Assembly (NCBI RefSeq): GCF_001886815.1
Contig: NZ_CP018099.1
Location: 4,152,501-4,216,500, forward strand
Length of the DNA: 64,000 nucleotides
Reading direction: 5' to 3'
Origin: Caldithrix abyssi DSM 13497
Lineage (GTDB): Bacteria; Calditrichota; Calditrichia; Calditrichales; Calditrichaceae
The notes beneath the pieces are model-generated. The model was not told where the DNA came from, ran no database searches, and was given only the letters and a program-made list of their open reading frames with translations. Shown here in pieces: positions 1 to 9,851 of this stretch; the first letter of the stretch is position 1; each line of letters starts with the position of its first letter. The position numbers and the translations under genes are program-made.

Positions 1-1522
1 CGGCCCAGCGATGCCAATTATCTACACCGGCGCCCTCATAACCTGGAACAAGATAGTCGGTTTCCGGAGCCTGGTTATTGGGTATAAAGCTGATTAATAC
101 GCTATCAATCGGTTCGCTCCAACGTAAAACTTCGGTTCTCTCGCCATCCAGCGTGGGCGCCACCTCAACAATATACTCATTTCCCACACGGACATTGAAT
201 TTATATTCCGTATTTTCAGAAAAGCCCGATGTCAGGTTGGCTACATTAAAATTGTAAGCAATTGTACTGGTACCGTCGGCCCAACGGTGCCAATTATCCA
301 CTCCTGAACCTTCGTAACCCGCTACCAGATAATCCGTTTCCGGTGCGGCATTGTTAGGCACAAAATCAACGACTTTAGTGGTATCAACCCCACCCATATC
401 AGCATCGGTAATCTTAAATGCAAAAGGCGAAAAGGTAGTTTCTAACGGAGTGAAAGGCTGCACAATATCGCCAGGGACGAATAAATCCAGGAAAGGAATA
501 CGCGCTTCAATTTTGTAACCGTTTTCCGTTTTAACGCAAACGGCTTCGGCTTCAGGCAAAATTCCTTTAACGATCTTCGATTCATAAAGATCAACAGCGC
601 CGTTTGCAACAATTAAAGAAATCTTATAATCCGGTTCGGTTTTATTACGATAACCGCTAAGACCAAGATCTGGCATGTTAGTGTGTGAAGAATAAGCGTT
701 TAATGTATCAAGATTGTATGCGCCAAAATAGAAGGTCAGGCTATCGCCGGCTACCACCACGCTATCATCCGTTACTTCTGCGGCAATATAAAGGTTGTCG
801 TTATCCATGCAGATTGAAACGTGAGCTTCCAGATCAGTAGCATCTCCAACCGTACCATCGGCAATAACGCCTTCTGCTCCTGTTTTCAAATTAACCCATC
901 CCGCTTGAGTATCCCAATCAGCGAAATCACCGTCAACCATTATTAAATCATTGTCCTGAATAATTACATTTACACCATTGTCAGGTATGTTAGCAGGGTC
1001 TTCCTGGTAATAAAAACCGATATATCGGACGCTTGGCCCCCATCCATCCTGCGGTCTTCCATCAAAAAAGGCTAAATACAGATCGGTCCAACCAAGATCA
1101 TAATAGTCTTGTAAAGGAACATCAATCCAGGTTACGTTACTTCCGTCATGCACCGGATTATTTTCAGGATCGTCGCTATAAATGGCTACTAATTCTCCTT
1201 CATCAACATTGGTTATTTCTACGTCTGATATTTTTACGATGTATTCATTCCACAAAAAAATTCTCAAAAACAGCGGATGTTGGTTATTTTCCTGTTCAAA
1301 GCGTGACAAGTCAAAATGATATTCCAACATCGAAGAGGCATCTGCATAACGATGATCGGCATCAATGCCATTACCCTGCGCATGCTCCAACACAAAATAT
1401 TCATCAACAGGGTTGCCATCCAGCGCAAATTTGAACACCGGCACCCAAACTTTATCCTGAGCCACGAGTGCGAAACTCATGGATAATATCAGGATAGTAA
1501 CAATTAAAAAAAACTTCTTCAT
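1..1522 (-). CDS. Secreted CBM9-like protein, C-terminus outside the window
   Basis: An uninterrupted frame of about 507 codons starts at ATG 1522..1520 behind a clear AGGAG (about 1530) and runs off the left edge. The first residues form a short signal peptide (MKKFFLIVTILILSMSFA). Around residues 195-365 there is a CBM9/DUF1083-like pattern: VDGDFADWD followed by a beta-rich stretch with DNDNLYIAAEVTDDSV, which in known families binds carbohydrate or acts as a sugar-binding accessory domain. Near the visible end a segment repeats: APETDYLV-GYEG-GVDNWHRWA occurs at about 281-345 and again at 5-75. It is the last gene of the minus-strand operon that begins with the TonB receptor at 8577, so it is probably exported. 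The sugar-binding call is from family resemblance, and the rest is unknown. Confidence 0.75.
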   Translation of the reverse strand, partial: MKKFFLIVTILILSMSFALVAQDKVWVPVFKFALDGNPVDEYFVLEHAQGNGIDADHRYADASSMLEYHFDLSRFEQENNQHPLFLRIFLWNEYIVKISDVEITNVDEGELVAIYSDDPENNPVHDGSNVTWIDVPLQDYYDLGWTDLYLAFFDGRPQDGWGPSVRYIGFYYQEDPANIPDNGVNVIIQDNDLIMVDGDFADWDTQAGWVNLKTGAEGVIADGTVGDATDLEAHVSICMDNDNLYIAAEVTDDSVVVAGDSLTFYFGAYNLDTLNAYSSHTNMPDLGLSGYRNKTEPDYKISLIVANGAVDLYESKIVKGILPEAEAVCVKTENGYKIEARIPFLDLFVPGDIVQPFTPLETTFSPFAFKITDADMGGVDTTKVVDFVPNNAAPETDYLVAGYEGSGVDNWHRWADGTSTIAYNFNVANLTSGFSENTEYKFNVRVGNEYIVEVAPTLDGERTEVLRWSEPIDSVLISFIPNNQAPETDYLVPGYEGAGVDNWHRWA

Positions 1523-1580
1523 AACACATCTCCTCTCTTGTTAATTTAAGAAAGTTAATTCAAATGTTATTTAAAGGAAG

Positions 1581-1646
1581 CTAACCATCATGAGCCCAAC
1601 GGCTCCATTTCCCTCCTTCCGTTATTGCGATTACATCATTTTTCAT
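1581..1646 (-). CDS. 21-residue ORF with perfect Shine-Dalgarno, translationally coupled
   Basis: This 22-codon frame (ATG 1646..1644, TAG 1583..1581) is preceded by GGAGGTGATC, fully complementary to the 3' end of 16S rRNA, at ideal spacing. The G of the preceding gene's TAG stop is the first base of that site, so the peptide is expected to be coupled to the PorV-like gene at 1658-2665. The tail KWSRWAHDG resembles the NWHRWADG motif repeated in the downstream protein (positions 5-22 and 281-300). It could be a leader peptide for the downstream gene, a small secreted or modified peptide, or a relic of a duplicated repeat. No known family is recognised. Confidence 0.4.
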   Translation of the reverse strand: MKNDVIAITEGGKWSRWAHDG

Positions 1647-1657
1647 CAGATCACCTC

Positions 1658-2665
1658 CTAAAATTTTATTATAACAGAGAATTGTTGAATATCCTGCAAA
1701 TGCTCCATATTCATAAAAGAGTAATCAAATCTGAAGTTCATGTAATTAATGCCGAGCCCCATGGTTAAACCTACTTCACTATTCTTTAAGAATAAAGACT
1801 TATATCCGGCCCTTAACACAAATACATTCATAAAACAATATTCAGCGCCTAAGTTTAGGCTTTCGAAATTATTGTTGGGATGAATAAAATCTCCGGCAAT
1901 GATAATGCGGTTATTTTTAGTATTAACCAGAAGATAAGATAATCCGAATCTAAAAACGATTGGGAGCGACCATTTTTTGGTTCTTAGATGCGACAATACC
2001 GAAGTATTATTCCCCGCCTTGGATTGGTCGATATCCGTAAAAACCATGGCGTCAACGCCTTGAATTTGCATTTTACTGCCAAAATTAGTGATGGACATCC
2101 CCAGTTTTAAATTTTTAACGGGCAACTTATAAAGGACACCAAAGTCGAAAGCGATACCATTGGTGCTCATGTGCCATATTCTTCTTTGTATTAATTTAAA
2201 GGTCGCTCCGAAGGAAAAGCGTTGCGTGAGCTTTCGCGCATAGGTAAGCCCTAAAGCCAGGTCGGCGGCGTCATATCGAATGCCCAGCCCTTCAGGCTCT
2301 TCTACGGTTCTCACGGTCATTTCTGGCGTAGTAAGCGAAGTAACCGAAACGCCAAAAGAGCCATACGCTCCGCTTTGCAACACCCCGCCAGCATAAAAGT
2401 ATTTCATACTAACCAGCCAGTTCATATAGTTGAAAGATACTTGATTGGTCTTTAGCAAAGATATTCCCGCAGGATTCCAATACATGGCGGTGGCTTCATC
2501 TGCAATGGCCGTAAACGCTTCGCCCATGGCAACCGCTCGCGCGCCGGCTCCAATTTCCAAAAAGGGAGCTGCCGTTGTTCCAACTTTTGATATTACATCG
2601 CCAGCCAGAACGTTACTGCAGGCTAAAATTAGCATTACAATAATGCCGGAAATTGTTTTTTTCAT
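1658..2665 (-). CDS. PorV/PorQ-family outer-membrane barrel protein
   Basis: A 335-residue protein starting at ATG 2665 (AGGAG seven bases upstream; the frame is open ten codons further but without a ribosome site). A signal peptide (MKKTISGIIVMLILACSNVLA) is followed by the family signature GAGARAVAMGEAFTAIADEATAMYWNPAG at about residues 36-66 and then alternating beta strands to a C-terminal aromatic-rich end (FSVIIKF), as expected of a 14-strand-type barrel. PorV proteins in type IX secretion accept and shuttle secreted substrates at the outer membrane. Here the gene lies 53 bases after a large secreted protein with a degenerate sorting domain, which fits that role. No other secretion-machine gene is in the window, so the functional link is inferred. 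Confidence 0.85.
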   Translation of the reverse strand: MKKTISGIIVMLILACSNVLAGDVISKVGTTAAPFLEIGAGARAVAMGEAFTAIADEATAMYWNPAGISLLKTNQVSFNYMNWLVSMKYFYAGGVLQSGAYGSFGVSVTSLTTPEMTVRTVEEPEGLGIRYDAADLALGLTYARKLTQRFSFGATFKLIQRRIWHMSTNGIAFDFGVLYKLPVKNLKLGMSITNFGSKMQIQGVDAMVFTDIDQSKAGNNTSVLSHLRTKKWSLPIVFRFGLSYLLVNTKNNRIIIAGDFIHPNNNFESLNLGAEYCFMNVFVLRAGYKSLFLKNSEVGLTMGLGINYMNFRFDYSFMNMEHLQDIQQFSVIIKF

Positions 2666-2718
2666 GAGTTTACTCCTGATATTTTCATAGTGCATTCCAA
2701 ATGAAAGGCCATTTTCTT

Positions 2719-5700
2719 TTAATTAATAATACCAAAAGTGCCCACTTTTTCACCGATTCCCGGAGCCTCAATATGATAGATATAAATACCGAATGAGACT
2801 TCAAGCCCTTCATCGGTTGTTAAGTCCCAGGTGGCCGAACCATCTGAAGCAACACCGGAATGCTGAATGGTTTTTACTAATACGCCGTTTTGTGTAAAAA
2901 TGCGAATGGTACATTCAGCCGGAAGATGAATAAAGTATATTTTCCTTTCACCTCGCCCTGAAAGCACGGATTCCTGCTCCCACGAAGCGGCAACAACATA
3001 AGGATTTGGCACAACGGCAACTTTATCCAATACTTCTTTTCCCACTTCCAACAAACCGCTTTGAAACGTTGTAAATTGATACAGGTCGCCTTCTTTAAAA
3101 GGGCTATCCGATTTTAAATAGAAAACATCGCCAGGTTGCGGGTCAATCACCTCCACATTAGGATCGGTAGGGGCGTTAAAAGTTATTTTATATGCCTTCA
3201 CCAATTTACCTGTACCGGTAGGAGCAATTAGAGAAATTTGGTCGCCTTCGCCAATTTTATAATCTCCGTTTTTGTCGTAACTAAAGAAAAAAGGAATTGA
3301 ATCGTTGGTGTAAAAATCATAAACTTTAAAATAGACCTGATAGTCTTTTTTAAAAGGATGGCTGGCCAGCGTATCGGTAATTTCGATGGCCACATTCATG
3401 GGGATTGTACCCTGACTCGATTTAATAATTTCCGGAATTAAATTTGTTTTATAATCTCCGCTCCAGCCAGAAACCGCCTTTATAATATCGAAATCAGGAA
3501 ATTTATTTTCGAAAGATAAAATCATACCAGAAAATATCGGCGTATTCCAGGAGGAAACCGGTGCGTTGGTAGCCGGGTCAATCGGTATTTCCACGCTGTC
3601 AAAAATCACCTCGTTAGTGGTCAAATTTTTAATGGTGTATGTTTTGGTTGTAATCTCACCCAGCTCATTCAAAATATGTGAGAATGAAACCTGAAATTGA
3701 TTCTGATCTGGCAAAATATCTGGATCGACTATTTTAACTTTTATGCTCCCGGTTGCACTGGAATTGTTGACCTTGGAAATATTGCCGTATTCGTCGGCAT
3801 CGGTATAACCGGGCTTGTAATTGGTCGCCGGGGCGTTAGGCGTGGCAATAACGGCGTTGACACTTTTTTCTTTCAGTTCGCCGTACTCATACGTAAATTT
3901 AAAGGGACTTTCTGAAGGAGACATGGGGACTAAATTGCGGTCATCCATTCCCGGATAATAACCTTTGTCATACGAAACTACCGCGTAATAATACGTAACG
4001 CCATTTTGCACATCTGTATCTTCATAATAATATTTAAGTCCGGTATCGTCACCAAGATAGTAATGGATGCCGGAGCTGTATTCTTCTCCTAATTCTTCAC
4101 CCATGGCGATGGGATGAAGTCCTTTAATTCCGTCTTTAAGATCAAACTGTGCAATCGGCTTTCGGTACACAATATTACCGAAGGCATCGGATATTTTCTG
4201 CGATTCGGTCATTTGCGGATTGGTACCACGGTAAATACGATAACCTTCAAAATCGTACCCATACACCGGATCTCTGGAGCGTTCTGCTATATTATCCCAA
4301 TAAAGGGTTATTTTGCCGTCGCCAGGGACTACTTTTACGGTAGGTTGCAGTGGCGGTTTGGTAAAACGATAGTCGTTATCATAAATTCTTTGGGAAGTAA
4401 CCGCATTTCGATAAATTTCCCGTTCGTCTTCGCCGAACAACCAACATACGGAAAAGCGTTCTGTTTGATTGCGTTCAAGCAAGAAAGGTCCAGAAGCAAA
4501 TATCCAAAGATTATTCGAATTTTGCGCCGGGGTTTCGAATACTCCCGGCTGAATATAATTCCAGATGGCTTCATCATTGCTAATATAAACACTACCGTAG
4601 TGAGGTGAATAAAATGAGGTTAAACCGATCTGGTCCGATTCGTCGTTATCGGTTTTTCCGAAATTAGGTTCGCCCTGGTCCGGTTTTCCGTTTCCTTCGG
4701 TACCGTCCAAATCGGGCGCATCATAATTGGGATCTTTGGGGCCGATGCCATCGCTACCCACATCGTCAACCTGCGGATCCCAATCGCCATCTTCGTCACC
4801 GCTCCAGTGCCATTTGGGCTCGCCATAATCCCCAACCGGTCCGAATATCCATTCTCCAGCATCATTATCCCGTCGCTCATCTATTAATCCGTCATCATCA
4901 TTATCTATTCCATCATCTCCAAATCCGGGGCTCTCCAGATACTTCCAGGCCAGATATCCCGGCAAAATATCTCTATATTTCGTCCACACGCCAATATTAT
5001 CATGATCCCAGGCGAAAACCATATCCATCTTCTTATCAAATCCGGAATCATCGTCAGAGGCCCCCAGACCGCCTGGATGTGTATCTGCAAAAGCGCCAAA
5101 ATAAATATTTCGATCATAAACATAATCCGAAACATTCGTCACCTGAAAATGGATGAATATCTGATCTTCCGCAAGGGGGTGTACCCACTGGAACATACGT
5201 GTTTCGCATTGCAATCCCAGACCTCTCCGCGTGCTATCTGCTATAAAGGGATAATAGGGAAATTCAGAATTAGTAAAATCGTCCATCACATAAATACATT
5301 CCTGATCAGCCATAAACTGGTCTTTTCCGAAATAACCATTCCAGCGCCCATTCCATGTGGCGTCTTTTCCTGGCCATGTCTCCGGCCATGTGGTCTTATC
5401 GGTGCTGGTAGCGATTAAAGAAGTGCTATCGATTTCACCGGTATTGGGATTTATGTAAATTCTATGATCATTAGCATAACCCGGCTTTGGATTCCAAAAA
5501 TACTCGGTACCATCGGGAGCACGGTCCGGAAAATCTCCGTATGAATCACTGATAATATGATACGTCTGTCCATCAATTCCGGTTACTTCGGCGCCCACTA
5601 AAATAGTCATCTCATGAACGTGTCCATGCCCTGTGCCTTTGGGCCACACTCCGGAATAGGGATGGTTAACTTTACCAAAAATCCCCCAGTTGCCTACAAT

Positions 5701-5883
5701 GGACTCAACTTTATTGGAATTCATGATTAATTCTTTTCGAAACTCTTTAGCGCCTCTATTGGGGTCAATGTAAATATCTTCCTGAGCATGGAGGATTTGT
5801 ACCCCAATCAAAAGTGCAAAGAGAAGGAGCCAATGTAAATAACCTGTTTGCAAATGTTTTTCTTTCATAACCTTATAACCCAT
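2719..5883 (-). CDS. Large secreted protein with Asp-rich and Ig-like domains
   Basis: A 1054-residue protein with an N-terminal signal sequence (hydrophobic core LLLFALLIGVQ, cleavage near HAQ). The start is uncertain: ATG 5883 has no clear ribosome site and ATG 5868 has only a crowded AAGG. Residues about 330-420 hold an Asp/Gly-rich run (IDNDDDGLIDE, DEDGDWDP, DLDGTEGNGKPDQGEPNFG) resembling calcium-binding thrombospondin type 3 repeats. A fibronectin-III-like segment follows from about 540 to 680 (ITLYWD...YEGYRIYRG, then TYYYAVVSYD). The C-terminal 95 residues (VVPNPYVVAASW to GIYIYHIEAPG) resemble FlgD-like or type A sorting domains. It lies 39 bases after the TonB receptor in the same operon and probably forms part of one surface complex. 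Its substrate is unknown. Confidence 0.8.
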   Translation of the reverse strand: MGYKVMKEKHLQTGYLHWLLLFALLIGVQILHAQEDIYIDPNRGAKEFRKELIMNSNKVESIVGNWGIFGKVNHPYSGVWPKGTGHGHVHEMTILVGAEVTGIDGQTYHIISDSYGDFPDRAPDGTEYFWNPKPGYANDHRIYINPNTGEIDSTSLIATSTDKTTWPETWPGKDATWNGRWNGYFGKDQFMADQECIYVMDDFTNSEFPYYPFIADSTRRGLGLQCETRMFQWVHPLAEDQIFIHFQVTNVSDYVYDRNIYFGAFADTHPGGLGASDDDSGFDKKMDMVFAWDHDNIGVWTKYRDILPGYLAWKYLESPGFGDDGIDNDDDGLIDERRDNDAGEWIFGPVGDYGEPKWHWSGDEDGDWDPQVDDVGSDGIGPKDPNYDAPDLDGTEGNGKPDQGEPNFGKTDNDESDQIGLTSFYSPHYGSVYISNDEAIWNYIQPGVFETPAQNSNNLWIFASGPFLLERNQTERFSVCWLFGEDEREIYRNAVTSQRIYDNDYRFTKPPLQPTVKVVPGDGKITLYWDNIAERSRDPVYGYDFEGYRIYRGTNPQMTESQKISDAFGNIVYRKPIAQFDLKDGIKGLHPIAMGEELGEEYSSGIHYYLGDDTGLKYYYEDTDVQNGVTYYYAVVSYDKGYYPGMDDRNLVPMSPSESPFKFTYEYGELKEKSVNAVIATPNAPATNYKPGYTDADEYGNISKVNNSSATGSIKVKIVDPDILPDQNQFQVSFSHILNELGEITTKTYTIKNLTTNEVIFDSVEIPIDPATNAPVSSWNTPIFSGMILSFENKFPDFDIIKAVSGWSGDYKTNLIPEIIKSSQGTIPMNVAIEITDTLASHPFKKDYQVYFKVYDFYTNDSIPFFFSYDKNGDYKIGEGDQISLIAPTGTGKLVKAYKITFNAPTDPNVEVIDPQPGDVFYLKSDSPFKEGDLYQFTTFQSGLLEVGKEVLDKVAVVPNPYVVAASWEQESVLSGRGERKIYFIHLPAECTIRIFTQNGVLVKTIQHSGVASDGSATWDLTTDEGLEVSFGIYIYHIEAPGIGEKVGTFGIIN

Positions 5884-5922
5884 TTTTATGTTTGCACATC
5901 TTTTGACATTTTTTCAGAGCGT

Positions 5923-8577
5923 TTACATTTCAACGTCAAGTCCAACTTTAACTAATCTTGGCATCGGTTGTGTTGCAGGATTAAATCGATATTCATAAAG
6001 CGAATTCAAAAACGTTTTGGGCTCATGGACTCGCAAATCTCTTTCCGTAATTTCAGGCCGGTATTCATTACGCAGATTGTCAAAAACATTTTCTATATTC
6101 ACAAAGAAGCGCGTGGTAATCTTTCCGAAATGAATACTTTTGTAGAGTCGCAGATCCATATTAAATTCAGCCTTACGTCTTCCTTCATTCTTTAGCTGGA
6201 TATTAGGGGATCGATTGTAGGTCGTAATCGGCGTGTAAGGAAAACCCGTATGGAATTTGCTTATGGAACTGATTCCCCAGCTTTTACCCGATACGGTCAC
6301 AATTGCATTCAGTACATGGCGTTGGTCCCAGTCCAGCGGAATCAAGGTTTTGGCAGATTCATCGCGATTTCTGGCGTCATAAAAAGCCTGCTTCGGATCG
6401 GAACCGTTGCCTTCTGCGATCTGGTAGGTATAATCCAGATTGGCAGATATCATTCCCATCTTTCTTAAATCTAACGAGGCAGTAATCCCCCATACGTTTC
6501 CATAGTCATTATTAGCATACTGACCATATTCATCTTGCTCAAATGTTTTATAGAGTTTGGTTCCCGCCAGATGGCGGATATCCTTGAAGTAACAGGTTAC
6601 ATTCATCACTAAATTTTGAATTAACTGTTGTTGAAGGCCAATTTCATACATGGTGGTACGTTGCGGTTCCAGGTCTGCGTTACCAATAAAAGATTCAAAG
6701 CGGCCGATCACTTCAAACTCCGGATTTTCATAAAGCCGGCCCAGGTCAGGAATCTGGAAAAAATGGCCATAAGCAACGTGGATATTACCTCTATCAGAAA
6801 TCGGAAAGGCCAAACCAAATCTGGGACTGATTTGTGTTTTAACCGTAGCGTCTCTGTAGGCGTAATCTTCCGGCGCGCCTCGCTTATTCGAAGGGTCTGT
6901 CATATTCACCGGCACTTTACTATTGGGATCAAAATAATCAAAACGAATGCCCGCATTAACGACCAGGTCTTCTATTTCAATTTTATCCTGGATATAAGCG
7001 GCAAGCTCAAGCGGTTTTTTGTGATAATAGTTGTGGGCGAATGAGCTTAAATCATCAATTTGCAACTGCCAGTTCGTTCCCTCATCTTTCCGGACAACAA
7101 ACCATTCATCTTTTAAATCATGCCGGCGGTATTCTACTCCAATTTTAATAAGATTGTATTTATTGACCTGAGAAACCAGATCATATTTTATGGCCGTGGT
7201 CAAATTTTCACGATATTCAAAGCCGGCATCCACGCCTCCCACTGCAAAAACATCCTGAGGAACGTCAATTTTTTTATGAATGCCTTGATCGTAAAACGGA
7301 TCAAACGGATCCTTTCGACAATGCCGCTCATACTTATCCCAATAATAAGACATTCTAAATTCATGAAATGTGCTGGCGCTGATTGTATGGGTGAGCACAA
7401 AAAGATTGGTAATCCCCTGAGAATAATGGGTGGGGATGTATTCCGGATTGTATTTATTATGATGATCATAATTTTTCCATCGAGAACTATTTCCCAGAAA
7501 GTTGTAACTCATTTTTAGATTGCTAAATGGCTTAAAAGTAAGCTTAGCCTGATACGATACCTCGCGCGAGGGATTCATTGGAATGATCTTTCCATCGCCT
7601 GTATACTGCACCGCCCAATTTTCAGGGTCCGGGCTTGTAAAGTCGGCCGTATCGCTTGGCATGTGGAGGCGTTTGCCATACAACCAATTTTCTTCATCTC
7701 TAAATCTTCCCGAAATAAAATAATAAATCCGCTTGTTAAATAAAGGGACAGGACCGCTGATAGCGCCTTCAACATATTTCTGAGAAAATGGATCGATGTG
7801 GTTAATATTCATAAACACATCATCATGGGTTGAAACAAAATCTCCACTATAGGCCGAAAACGATACATTGGTCTGATCACCGCCCTCTTTTGTTACAATA
7901 TTAACAATGCCGGACATAGCCTGCCCATACTCTGCATTAAAAGTACCGCTGATCACTTCCATTTCCTGAATAACATTATTCTGAACGGGAACGGCCAGCC
8001 CCCGGCCAAAGGGATTAGTAACGGCAATACCATCCACATAGTATTGAATTTCATCGGAACGACCGCCTCGTAAATGTATCCCGCCGCCAGGATCCTGAGT
8101 TACACCTGCCTGCAAACTTAATATATCGCCAAGATTTTCAACGGGTAATTGACGTATTTGCGCGCCACTAACCTTTTGACTTGTTGCGGTAAGGTCCCTA
8201 ATTATGTCTTCTCGCTCGGCTACTACTTCCACCACTTCTGTTTCCAGAACAGTAGGCTGGAGCTCAAAGTTTACCGTAGTCGTTCTATCTACCGTTACAA
8301 CAACCTTTTGTTTCCTTACCGTCTGATATCCTATAAAACTAGCCTCTATATCATAAACGCCGGGGGGGATGTTTATGATATAATAAGTCCCATCCAGATC
8401 TACTGAAGCTCCCAGTGAAGTATTCAGGATTACAACATTAGCGCCTGCTAAAGCTTCCTTGGTTTGTGCGTCAATTACTCTTCCAGCGATCTTTCCGGTT
8501 GTACCCGCATAAAGGTTAAACTGAAAAAATACTATGGAGACAAAAATAAAAGAAATAGACTTAAGCCATTTTTCCAT
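5923..8577 (-). CDS. TonB-dependent outer-membrane receptor with regulatory-like N-domain
   Basis: An 884-residue protein, start ATG 8577 with AAGGA upstream. After the signal peptide (to about residue 24) comes a carboxypeptidase-regulatory-like domain (GKIAGRVIDAQTKEALAGANV, about 28-110), a plug domain (about 130-235, with LRGGRSDEIQYYVDGI and SGIVNIVTKEGG), and a long beta-barrel ending LVKVGLDVEM. Such receptors either import ligands using TonB energy or, in SusC-like forms, work with a partner surface protein. Instead of a SusD lipoprotein the partner here is the large secreted protein at 2719-5883 plus a PorV-like barrel, an arrangement I associate with FCB-group genomes. It is the first gene of the operon, read from the promoter at 8719-8747. 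The ligand cannot be told. Confidence 0.9.
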   Translation of the reverse strand: MEKWLKSISFIFVSIVFFQFNLYAGTTGKIAGRVIDAQTKEALAGANVVILNTSLGASVDLDGTYYIINIPPGVYDIEASFIGYQTVRKQKVVVTVDRTTTVNFELQPTVLETEVVEVVAEREDIIRDLTATSQKVSGAQIRQLPVENLGDILSLQAGVTQDPGGGIHLRGGRSDEIQYYVDGIAVTNPFGRGLAVPVQNNVIQEMEVISGTFNAEYGQAMSGIVNIVTKEGGDQTNVSFSAYSGDFVSTHDDVFMNINHIDPFSQKYVEGAISGPVPLFNKRIYYFISGRFRDEENWLYGKRLHMPSDTADFTSPDPENWAVQYTGDGKIIPMNPSREVSYQAKLTFKPFSNLKMSYNFLGNSSRWKNYDHHNKYNPEYIPTHYSQGITNLFVLTHTISASTFHEFRMSYYWDKYERHCRKDPFDPFYDQGIHKKIDVPQDVFAVGGVDAGFEYRENLTTAIKYDLVSQVNKYNLIKIGVEYRRHDLKDEWFVVRKDEGTNWQLQIDDLSSFAHNYYHKKPLELAAYIQDKIEIEDLVVNAGIRFDYFDPNSKVPVNMTDPSNKRGAPEDYAYRDATVKTQISPRFGLAFPISDRGNIHVAYGHFFQIPDLGRLYENPEFEVIGRFESFIGNADLEPQRTTMYEIGLQQQLIQNLVMNVTCYFKDIRHLAGTKLYKTFEQDEYGQYANNDYGNVWGITASLDLRKMGMISANLDYTYQIAEGNGSDPKQAFYDARNRDESAKTLIPLDWDQRHVLNAIVTVSGKSWGISSISKFHTGFPYTPITTYNRSPNIQLKNEGRRKAEFNMDLRLYKSIHFGKITTRFFVNIENVFDNLRNEYRPEITERDLRVHEPKTFLNSLYEYRFNPATQPMPRLVKVGLDVEM

Positions 8578-8718
8578 CTCTAATCCTTTTTACTTTTTGT
8601 ATCGCTAATTTAAATTCAAAAATTTAATTCCGGGATTATTCATCCTGAACAGCAATATAATAAAGAAACGCCTTCCCACTACAATGCCCTTTACGCTATT
8701 GTAACTGTATGCATACCC

Positions 8719-8747
8719 ATAATAAATAAATTTTTTTTAAAAGTCAA
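8719..8747 (-). promoter_or_regulatory. Sigma70-type promoter of the TonB receptor operon
   Basis: On the minus strand TTGACT (8747..8742) and TATTAT (8724..8719) are separated by exactly 17 bases. Transcription would start near 8712, leaving a leader of about 135 bases before the ATG at 8577. The match is five of six in both boxes. Confidence 0.55.
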
Positions 8748-9851
8748 GTACTCTTGTTATTTTTTTACTTTTTTTATCTAAATTCGAACGAATTGCAAAC
8801 GCTGCATTTTTTCATCTTTATATTTTATTCATTTACATGATGTTAAGTCAATTCAATTTCTGGCATGAATCCGCTATACATTCCTAAATAATTTCAAGGA
8901 ACCACTCTCATTTTTCAGCAGAACAGCAAGGGCAGTTTGCAGTGCCTGGCTCTAAAAAATCTAACTTACATGCCTTCCAATCAGGGAGACGCGATTCATT
9001 ATAACATACAATCTTGCAAAAAAGAGCGATCAACCAACAAATAAGATACAATCTAATCAAGGAAACTGTATTTGCGGCTTCAACTCCCTTTATCTAAAGG
9101 GGATGCCCCTGGTTTAAGCAGACCAATTACGATTTTTTACAGCTACAATATTTATAATTATCTCTTTATTTTTCACCTTGCCTTTGATGATCTGACTTGC
9201 TATGAACACATCTGTAAATCAGATATAAACTTTAAAATAATTGTTTTTCTGAGAAAAATGGGCAGCAACGATCCGATTGCGCTTACGATCACAACACCTT
9301 GATTTACTAAATATTAACGTCATCTCTTATTCACATTTGGGCTGCTCGTAAATGCACTATTCAAAGGCTTCTAAAATGGCCTGCGGCTCCATTTCCATTC
9401 CTCCGGCCCTTTCATATTTTTATTTTTCACGCCATCTATATGCATACAATGTTGTTTTGAAACAATTGAATCGCAAGGCCGGCGCCGAAATTCTGTCTTC
9501 ATGGCTTATTTCTTTAATAATGGGTTGCTTCTTCTCCGGATTAAAAAAACAGACATCGACGCCTTATCTTTATAATAGTGGGCGTTTAATATAAATAAAC
9601 CAAATTGCGTGACTATGGCGTTTTTTGTTTTTAATTTCTGCCACAACTTGTAACGCGTACAAACTGTGCGAAAAAAATAGTTGCACTTTAACGATTTTTT
9701 TGCGTTCTTTGCTGGATAAAATAAGGCGCGTCGCAGGCAACGAGTTTGCTACGAACGCTAAAAACTTAAAAAAACCGGGTGTTATGTTTCATATTCATTA
9801 AGCTCCCGGCGGTTGATAACATTAAAAGTTAGGGATAAGGGAAGGGAAACA
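8748..9851. other. AT-rich intergenic region without a supported gene
   Basis: About 1.1 kb with no ORF that has a ribosome site, family signature or plausible codon use. Two plus-strand ORFs (9072-9302 and 9352-9594) look like chance. A small hairpin (CCCTTT / AAAGGG) lies near 9088-9103. The last 100 bases presumably hold the promoter of the oxidoreductase gene, but no convincing pair of boxes is seen. Confidence 0.5.

Noticed and set aside
9072-9594. Two plus-strand ORFs of 76 and 80 codons
   Set aside because: No ribosome site, no similarity I can recognise, and composition like the AT-rich surroundings.
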